This document shows, piece after piece, positions 19,065 to 29,241 of a stretch of DNA of 64,000 nucleotides; positions within the stretch are counted from its first letter, which is position 1; each line of letters opens with the position of its first letter. Location: assembly GCA_015069365.1 (NCBI GenBank), contig SVIT01000001.1, positions 62,001-126,000 on the forward strand. The letters run 5' to 3'. Origin of the DNA: Clostridiales bacterium (lineage in GTDB: Bacteria > Bacillota > Clostridia > Christensenellales > Borkfalkiaceae). The translations under genes were made by a program, and so were the position numbers. The notes beneath the pieces are model-generated. The model saw only the letters and a list, made by a program, of their open reading frames with translations, was not told where the DNA came from and made no database searches.

Positions 19065-22000
19065 ATGGCCAAATCAAAGAAAAACAAAAACATAAAGGGA
19101 ACGCAGGGGAACGATTCCGTAGACGTTGAAAGCGCCGTTTTAGAGACGCAAGAAGGCGTTGCGGAAAAGAAACCCACGCCCGCAGGGAAGAAGAACGTTT
19201 CCATAGAAGAAAAAATGGCTTCTATGGACGAAGCTACCTTTTGGGGTTCTTTTATCAAGGACAATCGTGCGGGAGAGGACGTTGGATATTCTAAAGAAGA
19301 GCAAAACGAGTATTTAGGAAACAGAAACGTCAATCCTTTTTTCAACAGCATTCTCTTATACGATAGATTTGATTATAAAAAGGGGGTCAAGCCCCGCGAA
19401 GAAAAATGCACGCTGTTATTGCGCAAGGATACGGGAAAAAAGGTCGGTCTTTTGGCTCGCTATCCCTTGTCGTACGTATGGCGTACAGCGCAGGTGCTCA
19501 CGAAAAACCGCGCGGAAGAAACGTTCAATTTATCGGGAAAAGAATGGCTTACGCACAGCACTGCCATCAGTGAATATATTGAAAGCACGGAAAATTTCCA
19601 AAAGAGCAAAAAGGAAAAACGCCCTGTTCTCGTACAAGACTTGTTTAAAATAACGGAACTTGAATATGAAGAGCTTTTCTTAGAGAAAGGGAAAGAAGCC
19701 ATTGATATTATCAAGGCGGCGGTAGAACAAGATATTGCAGAATCCGAGCGCCTTGCAAAGAAGTGGAGAAAAATTTGGCGTTATCCTTATAAGGTTTCCT
19801 TGTTAAAAGAAGAGGGTGGGATCTTTTCGAAAAAGGACGCAGAAATTTTGAAACAAAACGGGATTCATTATTTAAACGATATCCGTAAATTCAATATATA
19901 TCAATTGAAAAATATGCTCCTTGATCATTATTTAAAAGATTTGATAGAGGAGCTGAACGCGGCATTCAAGGAAGACCTTGCAAGAAAGAGAGATACGCGT
20001 TATAAAATATATCCTTTTATCCATGGCGGCGCGGCAATGCTTGCTTCCGCGGTCGTTGGATATTATTATCAGTATACACTGTTAAAAAACCAGCCCATGA
20101 CCACGTTGATTTTTATCCTATTGGGTATGTGGGCGGTTGTTGTCGGCACCGTTGTATGGGCAGGATTGAGAGCAAGACTCAGACAGAAAAAACGCCCGGG
20201 TTACGTATTCTACACAAGACCTGTGCGTCAGACGATATTAATGCTGTCGGTATTCTCACTCTTTTCCATAGGTTCTATATCCTTCTTCTACGAAAGATAC
20301 GACGGCTACGACGATTTGGTGTATTACAGAAACCTCGGCAACGACCAAGTTGCCATTGCAGGGCTTGTGGATAAAGAGGCGAAGATTGTAGCAATCCCCG
20401 AGATGATTGACGGGAAGACGGTTGTGGAAATCGACCGCGGCGCATTCTTCCATGATGAGATGGAGATCGTCATTGTTCCTGAAACGGTAGAGCAAATGGA
20501 CGCGCACGTGTTCGTGAATTGCCGTTCGTTGCAAGACGTACAACTTTCCTCTAATATATCCAGAATCAATAAAAAAACTTTCTTAAATTGTGAACAGTTA
20601 GAATCCATTCGTTTACCCGAAGGTATGACGGTAATCGAAGAAAAGGCTTTTGTCAACTGCAATCAATTAAAGCGCATTCAATTGCCTACCACGATTGAAA
20701 GCATAGGTGAGAAAGCGTTTTTAGAATGTTGGTCGCTTAATCAGATCGACAATCTTTCACGTGTAAAGACAATCGGGGCAAAAGCGTTTCAAGCGTGCGG
20801 CTCGTTGGAAAAATTGGATCTTTCCAGCGCGGTCACGATTGGGGAAGCGGCATTCCAAGATTGTACTTGGGTTAATAGCGTGGCCTTAGGGGCTAATGTG
20901 GACGTTATCCGCGACAGTGCTTTCAACGGTTGTTCCTCCCTTGCTGTTGTTGCGGGGCTTGAGGGCGTTGCAAATATCGGGAATGAAGCATTCAAAGATT
21001 GTCACGAATTGAGAAACGTTACTTTTGGCAACGGACTCAATTCCATCGGGAAGAGCGCTTTTGAGAATTGCAGCGCAATGACGGAGGTCATTATTCCCAA
21101 CAGCATCCAAACGATGGGCAAAAACGCGTTTAAGGGATGCAGCGAGGTAAGTTTCTTACAATTGCCTTTCATCGGGAAAACGCGCGAACAGAGTCATAAA
21201 TCGACGCTGGGTTACACCATTACTTGCGACAGCGGTGTATACAAGACGGTTGAGATTACGGATATGCCCGTTATCCACAGCAAAGCGTTTAAGGACTGCA
21301 CCGTCGTGAAAGAGGTAAATTTCAACGACGTCGTTACTCAAATCAATAAAGGCGCGTTTAAAGGGGCGCATAATCTTGAGGCGGTCATCTTATCTGACAG
21401 CATGGATACGATCAGTGCGGACACGTTTAAAGATTGCGGCAATTTGCGGTCGATCACAGGCGGCGCAAACGTTAAATATATCGAAGAAAGCGCGTTTGAA
21501 AACTGCGGCAGTATCAGCACGATCCGTTTCCCTTTGTTGGAACGTATTGGACCAAATGCTTTTGGTTTTTGTTCGACGTTGAGCGATCTTGGCGAGATAG
21601 ACAAGTGGCAGTATATCGGCGCTAGCGCGTTTGAAAGCTGTTCCAGTTTGAAATCCATTGCGCTTCCTTACGGGGTCACAGCAATTTCCGAGAGCGCATT
21701 CGAAAACAGCGGATTGCAGTACGTTGAAATGGCAAACGTAAGCCAAATTTTCGAAAGCGCGTTTATGGGCTGTTCGGAATTAATTGAGATTTGGGGCTTG
21801 GATAACGTTGGATTGATTGAAAAACAAGCGTTCAGCGGTTGCGGACAGCTTGGCGCAGTCCGCCTTGGCGACAGCTTAACGGAAATCGGCAAGAAAGCAT
21901 TTGAAGATTGCTACAGCTTAACAGAGGTTATCGTTCCGACCAGCGTACAGAAGATGGGCAGACGGGTTTTTGAAGATTGTAATTCTTTGAAAGGTTTGAG

Positions 22001-25000
22001 TATGCCGTTCATCGGAAAGACGAGGGAAAAGAGCAAGTGGTATTCGTTGAATTATACGATAGCAAGCCGTAAAGAAGAGGGGCGTCTTACGGTGGAAGTG
22101 ACCGATATGCCCGAAATTCACACAGGTGCGTTTAGATCTTGTTCGATCGTAGAACATATCGTATTCGGCGAAGGGGTTACAGAGATTGCCAAATCGGCAT
22201 TTGCAAATGCAACTGGTTTAAAATCCATCGTATTGCCTTCCACGATCCAAACGATCAAGCAGAATACGTTTAAGAATTGCGAAAGCTTAGTGGATATTTA
22301 CGGCGGGAACAGTGTAACCGCGATTGAGAAAAACGCGTTCAAAAACTGTTACAGTTTAGGTTATATCAATTTCCAATCGTTGCAACATATTGGGGACGGC
22401 GTGTTCATGGGTTGCAGTACGTTGAGCGATCTTGGCGATATAGACAATTTGCAGTACATCGGCGAGGGCGCGTTTGAAAGCTGTTCCAGTTTAAAAAAGA
22501 TCTCTCTTCCTGCGGGGATTACTGCAATTTCGGCAGATGCCTTTAAGGATAGCGGTTTACAGTACGTTGAAATGGAAAACGTAAGCCAAATTTTCGAAAG
22601 CGCGTTTATGGGCTGTTCGGAATTAATTGAGATTTGGGGCTTGGATAACGTTGGATTGATTGAAAAACAAGCGTTCAGCGGTTGCGGGCAGCTTGGCGCA
22701 ATCCGTCTTGGCGGCAACTTAACGGAAATCGGCAAGAAAGCATTTGAAGATTGCTACAGCTTAACAGAGGTTATCGTTCCGACCAGCGTACAGAAGATGG
22801 GCAGACGGGTTTTTGAAGATTGTAATTCTTTGAAAGGCTTAAGTATGCCGTTCATCGGAAAGACGAGGGAAAAGAGCAAGTGGTATTCGTTGAATTATAC
22901 GATTGCAAGCCGTAAAGAAGAGGGACGTCTTACGGTGGAAGTGACCGATATGCCCGAAATTCACACAGGTGCGTTTAGATCTTGTTCAATCGTAGAACAT
23001 ATCGTATTCGGTGAGGGAGTTACGGAGATTGCAAAAGCCGCATTTGCAAATGCAACTGGTTTAAAATCCATCGTATTGCCTTCTACGCTCCAAACAATCA
23101 AGCAGAATACGTTTAAAAACTGCGACAACTTAATGCAGATTTATGGCGGCAACGGTGTAACGGCGATTGAGAAAAAAGCTTTCAAAAACTGTTACAGTTT
23201 GGAAAACGTCAATTTCAAATCATTACAGCGTATTGAAAACGGTGCATTTGCAGGTTGTAGAATGCTGAACGATCTTGGCGATATAGATGATTTGCAGTAT
23301 ATCGGTGAGGGCGCGTTTGAAAGCTGTTCTAATTTACAAACAATCACTCTTCCTGCAGGAATCACTTCGATTTCACCCGACACCTTTAAGGATAGCGGTT
23401 TACAGTACGTTGAAATGGCAAACGTGGGGAATATTTCGTCTCGCGCATTCAAAGATTGTTCGGAATTAATTGAGATTCAGGGCTTGGAAAACGTTACGTT
23501 GATCGAAAAACAAGCGTTCAGCGGTTGCGAACGTCTCAGTGCAATTCGCCTGAGTAACAACTTAACGGAGATTGGAAAAAAAGCCTTTGAAGATTGCGAC
23601 AGTTTGAAAGAGGCAACCATTCCGACCAGCGTACAGAAGATGGGCAGACGAGTCTTTGAAGATTGTAATTCTTTGGAGAGCTTAAGTATGCCGTTCATCG
23701 GAAAGACGAGGGATAAGAGCAAGTGGTATTCGTTGAATTACACGATAGCAAGCCGTAAAGAAGAGGGGCGTCTCACGGTAGAACTGACGGATATGTCCGT
23801 TATTCACAGCGGCGCATTCAAATCTTGTTCGATCGTAGATCATATCGTATTCGGCGAAGGGGTTACGGAGATTGCCAAATCGGCGTTTGCGGACGCAAGT
23901 GGTTTACAATCCATCGTATTGCCTTCCACGATCCAAACGATTAAGAAGAATACGTTTAAGGATTGTCACCATTTGACGAGCGTGATCGGCAGCGAACATA
24001 TTACGCAGATTGAAAAAGGCGCGTTCAAGAACTGCCGCGCATTAGAAACTATCAATTTTGATAACGTACAACGTATTGAAGAAGGTGCGTTTAAAGGCTG
24101 TTATCAGTTGAAGAATATTGGCTCGATCAACGATTTGCAGTATATCGGAAAGCAGGCATTCTACGGATGCAGCAGCTTGTCGAACATCACTTTCCCCGTG
24201 ACGTTGACGGAAATTGAGAAAGAGGCGTTCATGGAAAGCGGTCTGCAAGACGTCAACTTTAGTGGCGGCTTGCAACGGATCGGCGACAGCGCATTCAGGG
24301 CTTGCGGATATTTGAAGTTCGTTGATTTATTCGAAGAACGCAACGTCAGCGTTGGACAGTCGGTATTCAAAGAATGTTATGCGTTGGAAACGCTGATTTT
24401 GCCCGATTCGATGCTGGACATTCCTAAGAAACTGGCGGAAGATTGTACCTCTTTGCAGCACGTGCAAATGGGGCAAAATACAAAAACAATTGGTGAAAAG
24501 GCATTTGCAAATACGGCGCTTCGAGAAGTTTCTATCCCGAACAGCACGGAAGAAATCAAATCCAAAGCGTTCTATGACTGCGGAAAGATGACCTCACTCA
24601 CGATTTCTTCCTCAGTGCAGAAGATCGGCAGAAAAGCGTTTGCTAATGCGGAAAGCTTGGACGTTGTGAAAACGCCGTTCTTGGGTAAGAAGAGAGGCAG
24701 TGCATTCAACGGTTTTGGATATCTGTTCGGTTCGGGTAAACAGCTGACGTATTTAGAAGTAACCGATTTAGACGTTGTAAAAACGGGCACGTTTAACGGC
24801 GCGAAAAACGTTCAGAAGATCGTTTTGGGCGAAGGGATCGAGGAGATTAAGTCAAAAGCGTTCAAGGGCTTTAACTTGCAACAGATTTCATTGCCTAGTA
24901 CCCTTAACACGATCGGGAAAAAGGCATTTGCCAAGTGTGAACACTTGACGGAGATGAACTTGCGGTCTACTGCCGTTTCCGAGCTTGGCAAAGCGGTATT

Positions 25001-25859
25001 CAAAGGCTGCGACAGCATGGTCGCATTGACCTTGCCGGAAACCGTCGAAACCGTACCCGTGAGGATGGCAGAGGGCTGTAGCGCTCTGAAGAACATGTAC
25101 TTGCCTTCCTCTATAAAAGAAGTCAAGAAAAACGCGTTTAAAGATTGTACAGCGTTAGAGTCGTTGGCGATGACGGACAGTGTGGAAAAGATCGGTACGG
25201 GCGTGGCGTACGGTTGCTCCTCGCTCTCCAATCTGATTCTTTCCAACAATTTGGCGGAAATTCCTCAAAACGCATTTAGAGAATGCAGCAATTTGCAGGC
25301 GGTGACGATTCCCGATTCTGTAACACGCATTCGTAAAAATGCTTTTAGAGATTGCAACAGTCTTTCTAGCGCAACGTTTGGCAGCGGCTTAAAGAAGATT
25401 GACAGCAAGGCATTCTACAATTGTTCTTTGGACGTTCTCAAATTGCAGGAGGGTATAGAAAAAATCGGGTCGGAAGCGTTCGCAAGTAACGGCAACTTAT
25501 CCACCGTCGTATTGCCTAAATCCCTCAAAAAATTAGGGATACACGCGTTTGAAGAATGTATGATCGAGTCGTTGACCGTTCCGTTTGTTGGCTGGAATAG
25601 AAGCTTTGCTTTCAATATTTCGTATATTACGGATAGCTACCAGCTTCGTTCGCTTACCATTACGGACGCGAAAAAACTTGCCAACCATTTCTTGCGGAGC
25701 GCGGATAGAATAGACGAGCTTGCAATTACTTGTCCCTTGGAAAAGGTACGTAAGAATACGTTCGCGGAGGGGAGCAACCTTTCGATGGTTGTATTGCACC
25801 GTTCTTTGTCGCAATACGAGACGATGTTCCCGAACGCCAGCGTTGTGTATATGGATTAA
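19065..25859 (+). CDS. Giant membrane-anchored BspA/LRR_5 leucine-rich repeat protein
   Basis: ATG at 19065 with ggagag SD. ~300-aa N-terminal region, three hydrophobic segments, then dozens of AFxxCxxLxxVxLPxxxxxIGxxAF repeats. Confidence 0.9.
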   Translation: MAKSKKNKNIKGTQGNDSVDVESAVLETQEGVAEKKPTPAGKKNVSIEEKMASMDEATFWGSFIKDNRAGEDVGYSKEEQNEYLGNRNVNPFFNSILLYDRFDYKKGVKPREEKCTLLLRKDTGKKVGLLARYPLSYVWRTAQVLTKNRAEETFNLSGKEWLTHSTAISEYIESTENFQKSKKEKRPVLVQDLFKITELEYEELFLEKGKEAIDIIKAAVEQDIAESERLAKKWRKIWRYPYKVSLLKEEGGIFSKKDAEILKQNGIHYLNDIRKFNIYQLKNMLLDHYLKDLIEELNAAFKEDLARKRDTRYKIYPFIHGGAAMLASAVVGYYYQYTLLKNQPMTTLIFILLGMWAVVVGTVVWAGLRARLRQKKRPGYVFYTRPVRQTILMLSVFSLFSIGSISFFYERYDGYDDLVYYRNLGNDQVAIAGLVDKEAKIVAIPEMIDGKTVVEIDRGAFFHDEMEIVIVPETVEQMDAHVFVNCRSLQDVQLSSNISRINKKTFLNCEQLESIRLPEGMTVIEEKAFVNCNQLKRIQLPTTIESIGEKAFLECWSLNQIDNLSRVKTIGAKAFQACGSLEKLDLSSAVTIGEAAFQDCTWVNSVALGANVDVIRDSAFNGCSSLAVVAGLEGVANIGNEAFKDCHELRNVTFGNGLNSIGKSAFENCSAMTEVIIPNSIQTMGKNAFKGCSEVSFLQLPFIGKTREQSHKSTLGYTITCDSGVYKTVEITDMPVIHSKAFKDCTVVKEVNFNDVVTQINKGAFKGAHNLEAVILSDSMDTISADTFKDCGNLRSITGGANVKYIEESAFENCGSISTIRFPLLERIGPNAFGFCSTLSDLGEIDKWQYIGASAFESCSSLKSIALPYGVTAISESAFENSGLQYVEMANVSQIFESAFMGCSELIEIWGLDNVGLIEKQAFSGCGQLGAVRLGDSLTEIGKKAFEDCYSLTEVIVPTSVQKMGRRVFEDCNSLKGLSMPFIGKTREKSKWYSLNYTIASRKEEGRLTVEVTDMPEIHTGAFRSCSIVEHIVFGEGVTEIAKSAFANATGLKSIVLPSTIQTIKQNTFKNCESLVDIYGGNSVTAIEKNAFKNCYSLGYINFQSLQHIGDGVFMGCSTLSDLGDIDNLQYIGEGAFESCSSLKKISLPAGITAISADAFKDSGLQYVEMENVSQIFESAFMGCSELIEIWGLDNVGLIEKQAFSGCGQLGAIRLGGNLTEIGKKAFEDCYSLTEVIVPTSVQKMGRRVFEDCNSLKGLSMPFIGKTREKSKWYSLNYTIASRKEEGRLTVEVTDMPEIHTGAFRSCSIVEHIVFGEGVTEIAKAAFANATGLKSIVLPSTLQTIKQNTFKNCDNLMQIYGGNGVTAIEKKAFKNCYSLENVNFKSLQRIENGAFAGCRMLNDLGDIDDLQYIGEGAFESCSNLQTITLPAGITSISPDTFKDSGLQYVEMANVGNISSRAFKDCSELIEIQGLENVTLIEKQAFSGCERLSAIRLSNNLTEIGKKAFEDCDSLKEATIPTSVQKMGRRVFEDCNSLESLSMPFIGKTRDKSKWYSLNYTIASRKEEGRLTVELTDMSVIHSGAFKSCSIVDHIVFGEGVTEIAKSAFADASGLQSIVLPSTIQTIKKNTFKDCHHLTSVIGSEHITQIEKGAFKNCRALETINFDNVQRIEEGAFKGCYQLKNIGSINDLQYIGKQAFYGCSSLSNITFPVTLTEIEKEAFMESGLQDVNFSGGLQRIGDSAFRACGYLKFVDLFEERNVSVGQSVFKECYALETLILPDSMLDIPKKLAEDCTSLQHVQMGQNTKTIGEKAFANTALREVSIPNSTEEIKSKAFYDCGKMTSLTISSSVQKIGRKAFANAESLDVVKTPFLGKKRGSAFNGFGYLFGSGKQLTYLEVTDLDVVKTGTFNGAKNVQKIVLGEGIEEIKSKAFKGFNLQQISLPSTLNTIGKKAFAKCEHLTEMNLRSTAVSELGKAVFKGCDSMVALTLPETVETVPVRMAEGCSALKNMYLPSSIKEVKKNAFKDCTALESLAMTDSVEKIGTGVAYGCSSLSNLILSNNLAEIPQNAFRECSNLQAVTIPDSVTRIRKNAFRDCNSLSSATFGSGLKKIDSKAFYNCSLDVLKLQEGIEKIGSEAFASNGNLSTVVLPKSLKKLGIHAFEECMIESLTVPFVGWNRSFAFNISYITDSYQLRSLTITDAKKLANHFLRSADRIDELAITCPLEKVRKNTFAEGSNLSMVVLHRSLSQYETMFPNASVVYMD
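21168..24540 (+). repeat. ~840/843-bp (280/281-aa) supra-repeats inside the LRR gene
   Basis: ttcatcgg motif of PFIGKTRE at 21168, 22008, 22851 and 23694. acgttgaaatgg at 21721, 22564 and 23407. Confidence 0.85.
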
Positions 25860-25865
25860 AAATGT

Positions 25866-25888
25866 CGGGATGGCGATTTGCCATCCCG
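25866..25888 (+). promoter_or_regulatory. Intra-operon perfect stem-loop downstream of the LRR gene
   Basis: CGGGATGGC-gattt-GCCATCCCG, 9-bp stem, no U-tract. Confidence 0.7.
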
Positions 25889-25924
25889 CGAAAAGAAGTT
25901 AAATAAATATTTGGAGAATATAAA

Positions 25925-27823
25925 ATGATTTATGCTTGCCAAGTCTGCGGCGCATGGTTTACCTCAGAACAAATTAATAAAGCATCGCAGAACCGTGACG
26001 CAGTCATCACCTGCACGTACTGTCAATCTAATAACGAGTTTTTAAACCCCAACGCTTCCCGTTTGACCAGAGGGTATAGCGCCTTGGAAGAGGGGAGATT
26101 TTCGGACGCAATCAACGTCTTAACAATGGAAATTGAAGAAAGCGAAAGGAAGGGGATGACTCCGTCCCCCGACGCCTTTTTAGGTTTGGCGTTGGCTCGT
26201 TTTGGCGTGCGTACCATCTTTGACAGTACCGATGCTAAGAGAATGGGAACGCCGAAACTGAGTTGTTGGGAATACAACGAGATGTATTTTGTGGATGACG
26301 TTAACTTTATCAATGCAAAGAGGTGCTTAGAACGTCAAGGCGGAATTCCTGCAAGCGATGTCAAGGCGGAGAAGGACAAACTGTTGCATATCCAGGAGCA
26401 TATAGACACTCTGAAGGATTATTACGACGAAAACGCCCAGAGCAAGAAGAAAGATTTTGAATACGGCGTCTTTATTGCGTTTGAAGACGAAGGCAGAAAC
26501 GCAGGATCTTGGGAAAGGATTGCTACTCAGGTGAAAAATAATTTGCCGAAGATGCCCGTTTTCATGCCCCCCGATAAAAATCTTTTCGACTCTGACCTGC
26601 AGTATGAGGCGAAACTGTTGTATGCGTTACATCACTCGAAATGTATGTTGGTTTTGGTTGGCGATAACCCCAGTACCCGTTTGAGAGACTTGTATACGTG
26701 GTATTATCACAACGGCCACAAATATGACGGTGCAAATGGCATCCCTGGGAAAAACCTTGGGTTCGTTTTCCACAACGTGAATATCGCGATCAAAGTCCCC
26801 AGCGGTACGGTGGATAAAAATAGTTCGTTTAGCACTAGCGATCCTGACGGATACGAACAGTTCGTTGCCCGTTGGAATAATATTATCATCAATAAGAAAA
26901 AAGAACCGAAAGAAACCAAAGGCCCAGTTATAGGGGATCCTTTCACGAAAGGTCCCAAAGGGGACCCTGATCCGATAGAACAAGTCTATACGATTTTAGA
27001 CGAACATCATTTGGCGTTTGGGCATTATCCTCAGAATTTGGAAAAATCCTTGGCGGTTACCCAACATTTTAATCAGTATGAAAGACCTGACAAAACGGAC
27101 GCACGTGGGTGGAATATTCTCTTTAGAAACCATAACGGCGAACCGTATACGTGGTATCGTGACGAAGACGTCAACGGGGAAAAATATCGTGCCGTTTATT
27201 TCACGAGATTCCGTGAGAAATGTTCGGTAAGAGAATCCAAAGAAAAGGGGATTTTGCAAAAGGAACACGGCTACGTGCTTAGAACCATCTACTGTTTCAA
27301 ATTCGATCCTCTGATTTGGGACGTTGAAAAGATCAATACCGACACGTCGGTTGCGGTACTGATTTCCGATCGCGGTATCGACAGTCAAGAATATAACAAT
27401 ATTGAAATGGACAACGGTTGGGAATGTTGCAGTATGCATTCTTGGTTAAACCATGAATTTTATGACAATGCTTTTGAGTCCTACGAGAAGAAAGTTCTGT
27501 GCCGTTTTGAGAATGGTTCGGACGACAAGGTCTTTTTGATGGATAGAGAAGAGGACAGAATTTTCGTTGACAGACACAACAGTATCGCAGGGAGCGATTA
27601 TTACAAGTGCCTTGGCGGTATGGGGGACAGATGTATCAGCAATTGCTGGATCACAGACAAGAGCCTCGATCATAACGGCGAAGCGTCCGTTATCTATCCT
27701 ACGACCAGATACAGTCTGGACAGAGTGAAGGTTGACCTCACGTCGGTGGCTGTATTGCCCAAAGTCATCATCACCTTAAAAAGCGGTGACGAAAAACGTT
27801 TTGCGAAGAATGAGGAAAAATAA
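25925..27823 (+). CDS. TIR-like domain protein with N-terminal Cys ribbon and C-terminal DUF6273-like domain
   Basis: CQVCGAWF...CTYCQSN ribbon. FEYGVFIAFEDEGRNAGSWERIATQVKNNL...LQYEAKLLYALHHSKCMLVLVGD resembles TIR. WECCSMHSWLNHEFYDNAFESYEKK...DKVFLMDREE resembles DUF6273. SD tggaga. Confidence 0.75.
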   Translation: MIYACQVCGAWFTSEQINKASQNRDAVITCTYCQSNNEFLNPNASRLTRGYSALEEGRFSDAINVLTMEIEESERKGMTPSPDAFLGLALARFGVRTIFDSTDAKRMGTPKLSCWEYNEMYFVDDVNFINAKRCLERQGGIPASDVKAEKDKLLHIQEHIDTLKDYYDENAQSKKKDFEYGVFIAFEDEGRNAGSWERIATQVKNNLPKMPVFMPPDKNLFDSDLQYEAKLLYALHHSKCMLVLVGDNPSTRLRDLYTWYYHNGHKYDGANGIPGKNLGFVFHNVNIAIKVPSGTVDKNSSFSTSDPDGYEQFVARWNNIIINKKKEPKETKGPVIGDPFTKGPKGDPDPIEQVYTILDEHHLAFGHYPQNLEKSLAVTQHFNQYERPDKTDARGWNILFRNHNGEPYTWYRDEDVNGEKYRAVYFTRFREKCSVRESKEKGILQKEHGYVLRTIYCFKFDPLIWDVEKINTDTSVAVLISDRGIDSQEYNNIEMDNGWECCSMHSWLNHEFYDNAFESYEKKVLCRFENGSDDKVFLMDREEDRIFVDRHNSIAGSDYYKCLGGMGDRCISNCWITDKSLDHNGEASVIYPTTRYSLDRVKVDLTSVAVLPKVIITLKSGDEKRFAKNEEK

Positions 27824-27864
27824 CAATAAAAGCAAAACGATAGGGGCAGGTATGCGTTGAATTA

Positions 27865-27893
27865 AAAAACGACGGTGTAAAACCGTCGTTTTT
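27865..27893. terminator. Bidirectional intrinsic terminator closing the giant operon and the minus-strand radical SAM operon
   Basis: AAAAACGACGGT-gtaaa-ACCGTCGTTTTT perfect stem with A and T tracts. Confidence 0.9.
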
Positions 27894-27912
27894 GCTTGCT
27901 TTAAATTTTTCG

Positions 27913-29232
27913 TTAAAAAATATTCGGCGCTACTTTTCTCTTTATATTGCTGCGGTATACCATATTGATACCGAAGAAGAAAAGGGTTCTAAACGGATGT
28001 TTTAACATGCGCTTGTTAAAAATGGTTCTTCTGAGGATATTCTTGATAGAATACAGTTCTTTGTATACCCGCCAGTATTGCTCGGTTACTTCGTCAGCGG
28101 TAAAATGAGGAGTATTTAAGACCGATTTTGAGGGACAGTATTCTAAAATATTTTGGTCGGCAATTCTTCCCAACGCGTTCATTTCTTTGTTTAATACCGT
28201 ACCTGGTATGGGGGTATAGCAATAGAATTTAGGCGCAATGATATTGCTTTTCTTGATAAACTCAATCGTTTGATCTAAAGATTCTTTCGTATCCGTATCA
28301 ATCCCGATGATCATTTCGCTGGCAACCTCTATACCTGCGTCGTTCACCTTTTTGATTACGCGGAGATAATCGTCAGGATCTGCCCAAGTTTTGTTGATTT
28401 CTTTCATAGCGTCCTTGACAATGCTTTCAAACCCAAAACTCAGTACGTAACAGCCGCTGTCTGCAACGGCTTTCAATAGCTCGTCATTATCCGCTATTTG
28501 AATGGCGCACTGGGTCATCCAACGCATTTTAAGAGGTTTGATTTGTCTGCAAAGCTCCAACATATACGCAGGATCGGATACGATATTATCGTCTACCAGT
28601 AAAAATTCTTTAAACCCAAGCGCTTTTACGTGTTTGATATCCCGCATTACTTCGTCGATGTTTCTTCTGATGTATCGGCCTTTAAACAAACAAGCGATCG
28701 TGCAAAACTTGCAAGTATTCGGACAGCCTCTGCCTGCTTGAACGGGGAGGAAGTGCCCGATTTTTTTATTTAAAACGAGTTCGTATTTCGGCAGGGGGAA
28801 GGAAAGGGAAGTCAGTTTCTTCTCGTAAAATTTCTGCAATGTATTATTTTCAATATCATGGCACAGCTGTGCAATCGTTTCTTCCGAATCCCCGATCATA
28901 ACGCTGTCGCAATATTCTATTGCCACGTCGGGGATCAAACTGACCATAGGCCCGCCCATGAAAACGATTTTTCCGCGTTTTTTAAATTCAACCGCGATAT
29001 CTTTCGCTCTTTTCGCCGCATGGCCCACGCCCCCGATCCCGATCACGTCGCAATCGGTGTCCCAAGGAATGTCTTCAATGACTTCCAAACATATTTCACT
29101 TGTCCAACCATCGGGTAAAAGGGAGGACAAAAGGGGATAAGCCAGTCCTACAAAATACAGCTTGTTTTTCTTTAACAGTTTTCCTTTATCGTCATAGATG
29201 GTGGGTTGAATAAATAATATTTTCTTATTCAT
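27913..29232 (-). CDS. B12-binding-domain radical SAM protein
   Basis: GCPNTCKFCTI (CX3CX2C) preceded by a Rossmann-like region DVIGIGGVGHAAKRAKDIAVEFKKRGKIVFMGGP. Confidence 0.85.
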   Translation of the reverse strand: MNKKILFIQPTIYDDKGKLLKKNKLYFVGLAYPLLSSLLPDGWTSEICLEVIEDIPWDTDCDVIGIGGVGHAAKRAKDIAVEFKKRGKIVFMGGPMVSLIPDVAIEYCDSVMIGDSEETIAQLCHDIENNTLQKFYEKKLTSLSFPLPKYELVLNKKIGHFLPVQAGRGCPNTCKFCTIACLFKGRYIRRNIDEVMRDIKHVKALGFKEFLLVDDNIVSDPAYMLELCRQIKPLKMRWMTQCAIQIADNDELLKAVADSGCYVLSFGFESIVKDAMKEINKTWADPDDYLRVIKKVNDAGIEVASEMIIGIDTDTKESLDQTIEFIKKSNIIAPKFYCYTPIPGTVLNKEMNALGRIADQNILEYCPSKSVLNTPHFTADEVTEQYWRVYKELYSIKNILRRTIFNKRMLKHPFRTLFFFGINMVYRSNIKRKVAPNIF

Positions 29233-29241
29233 AAAAAACTC

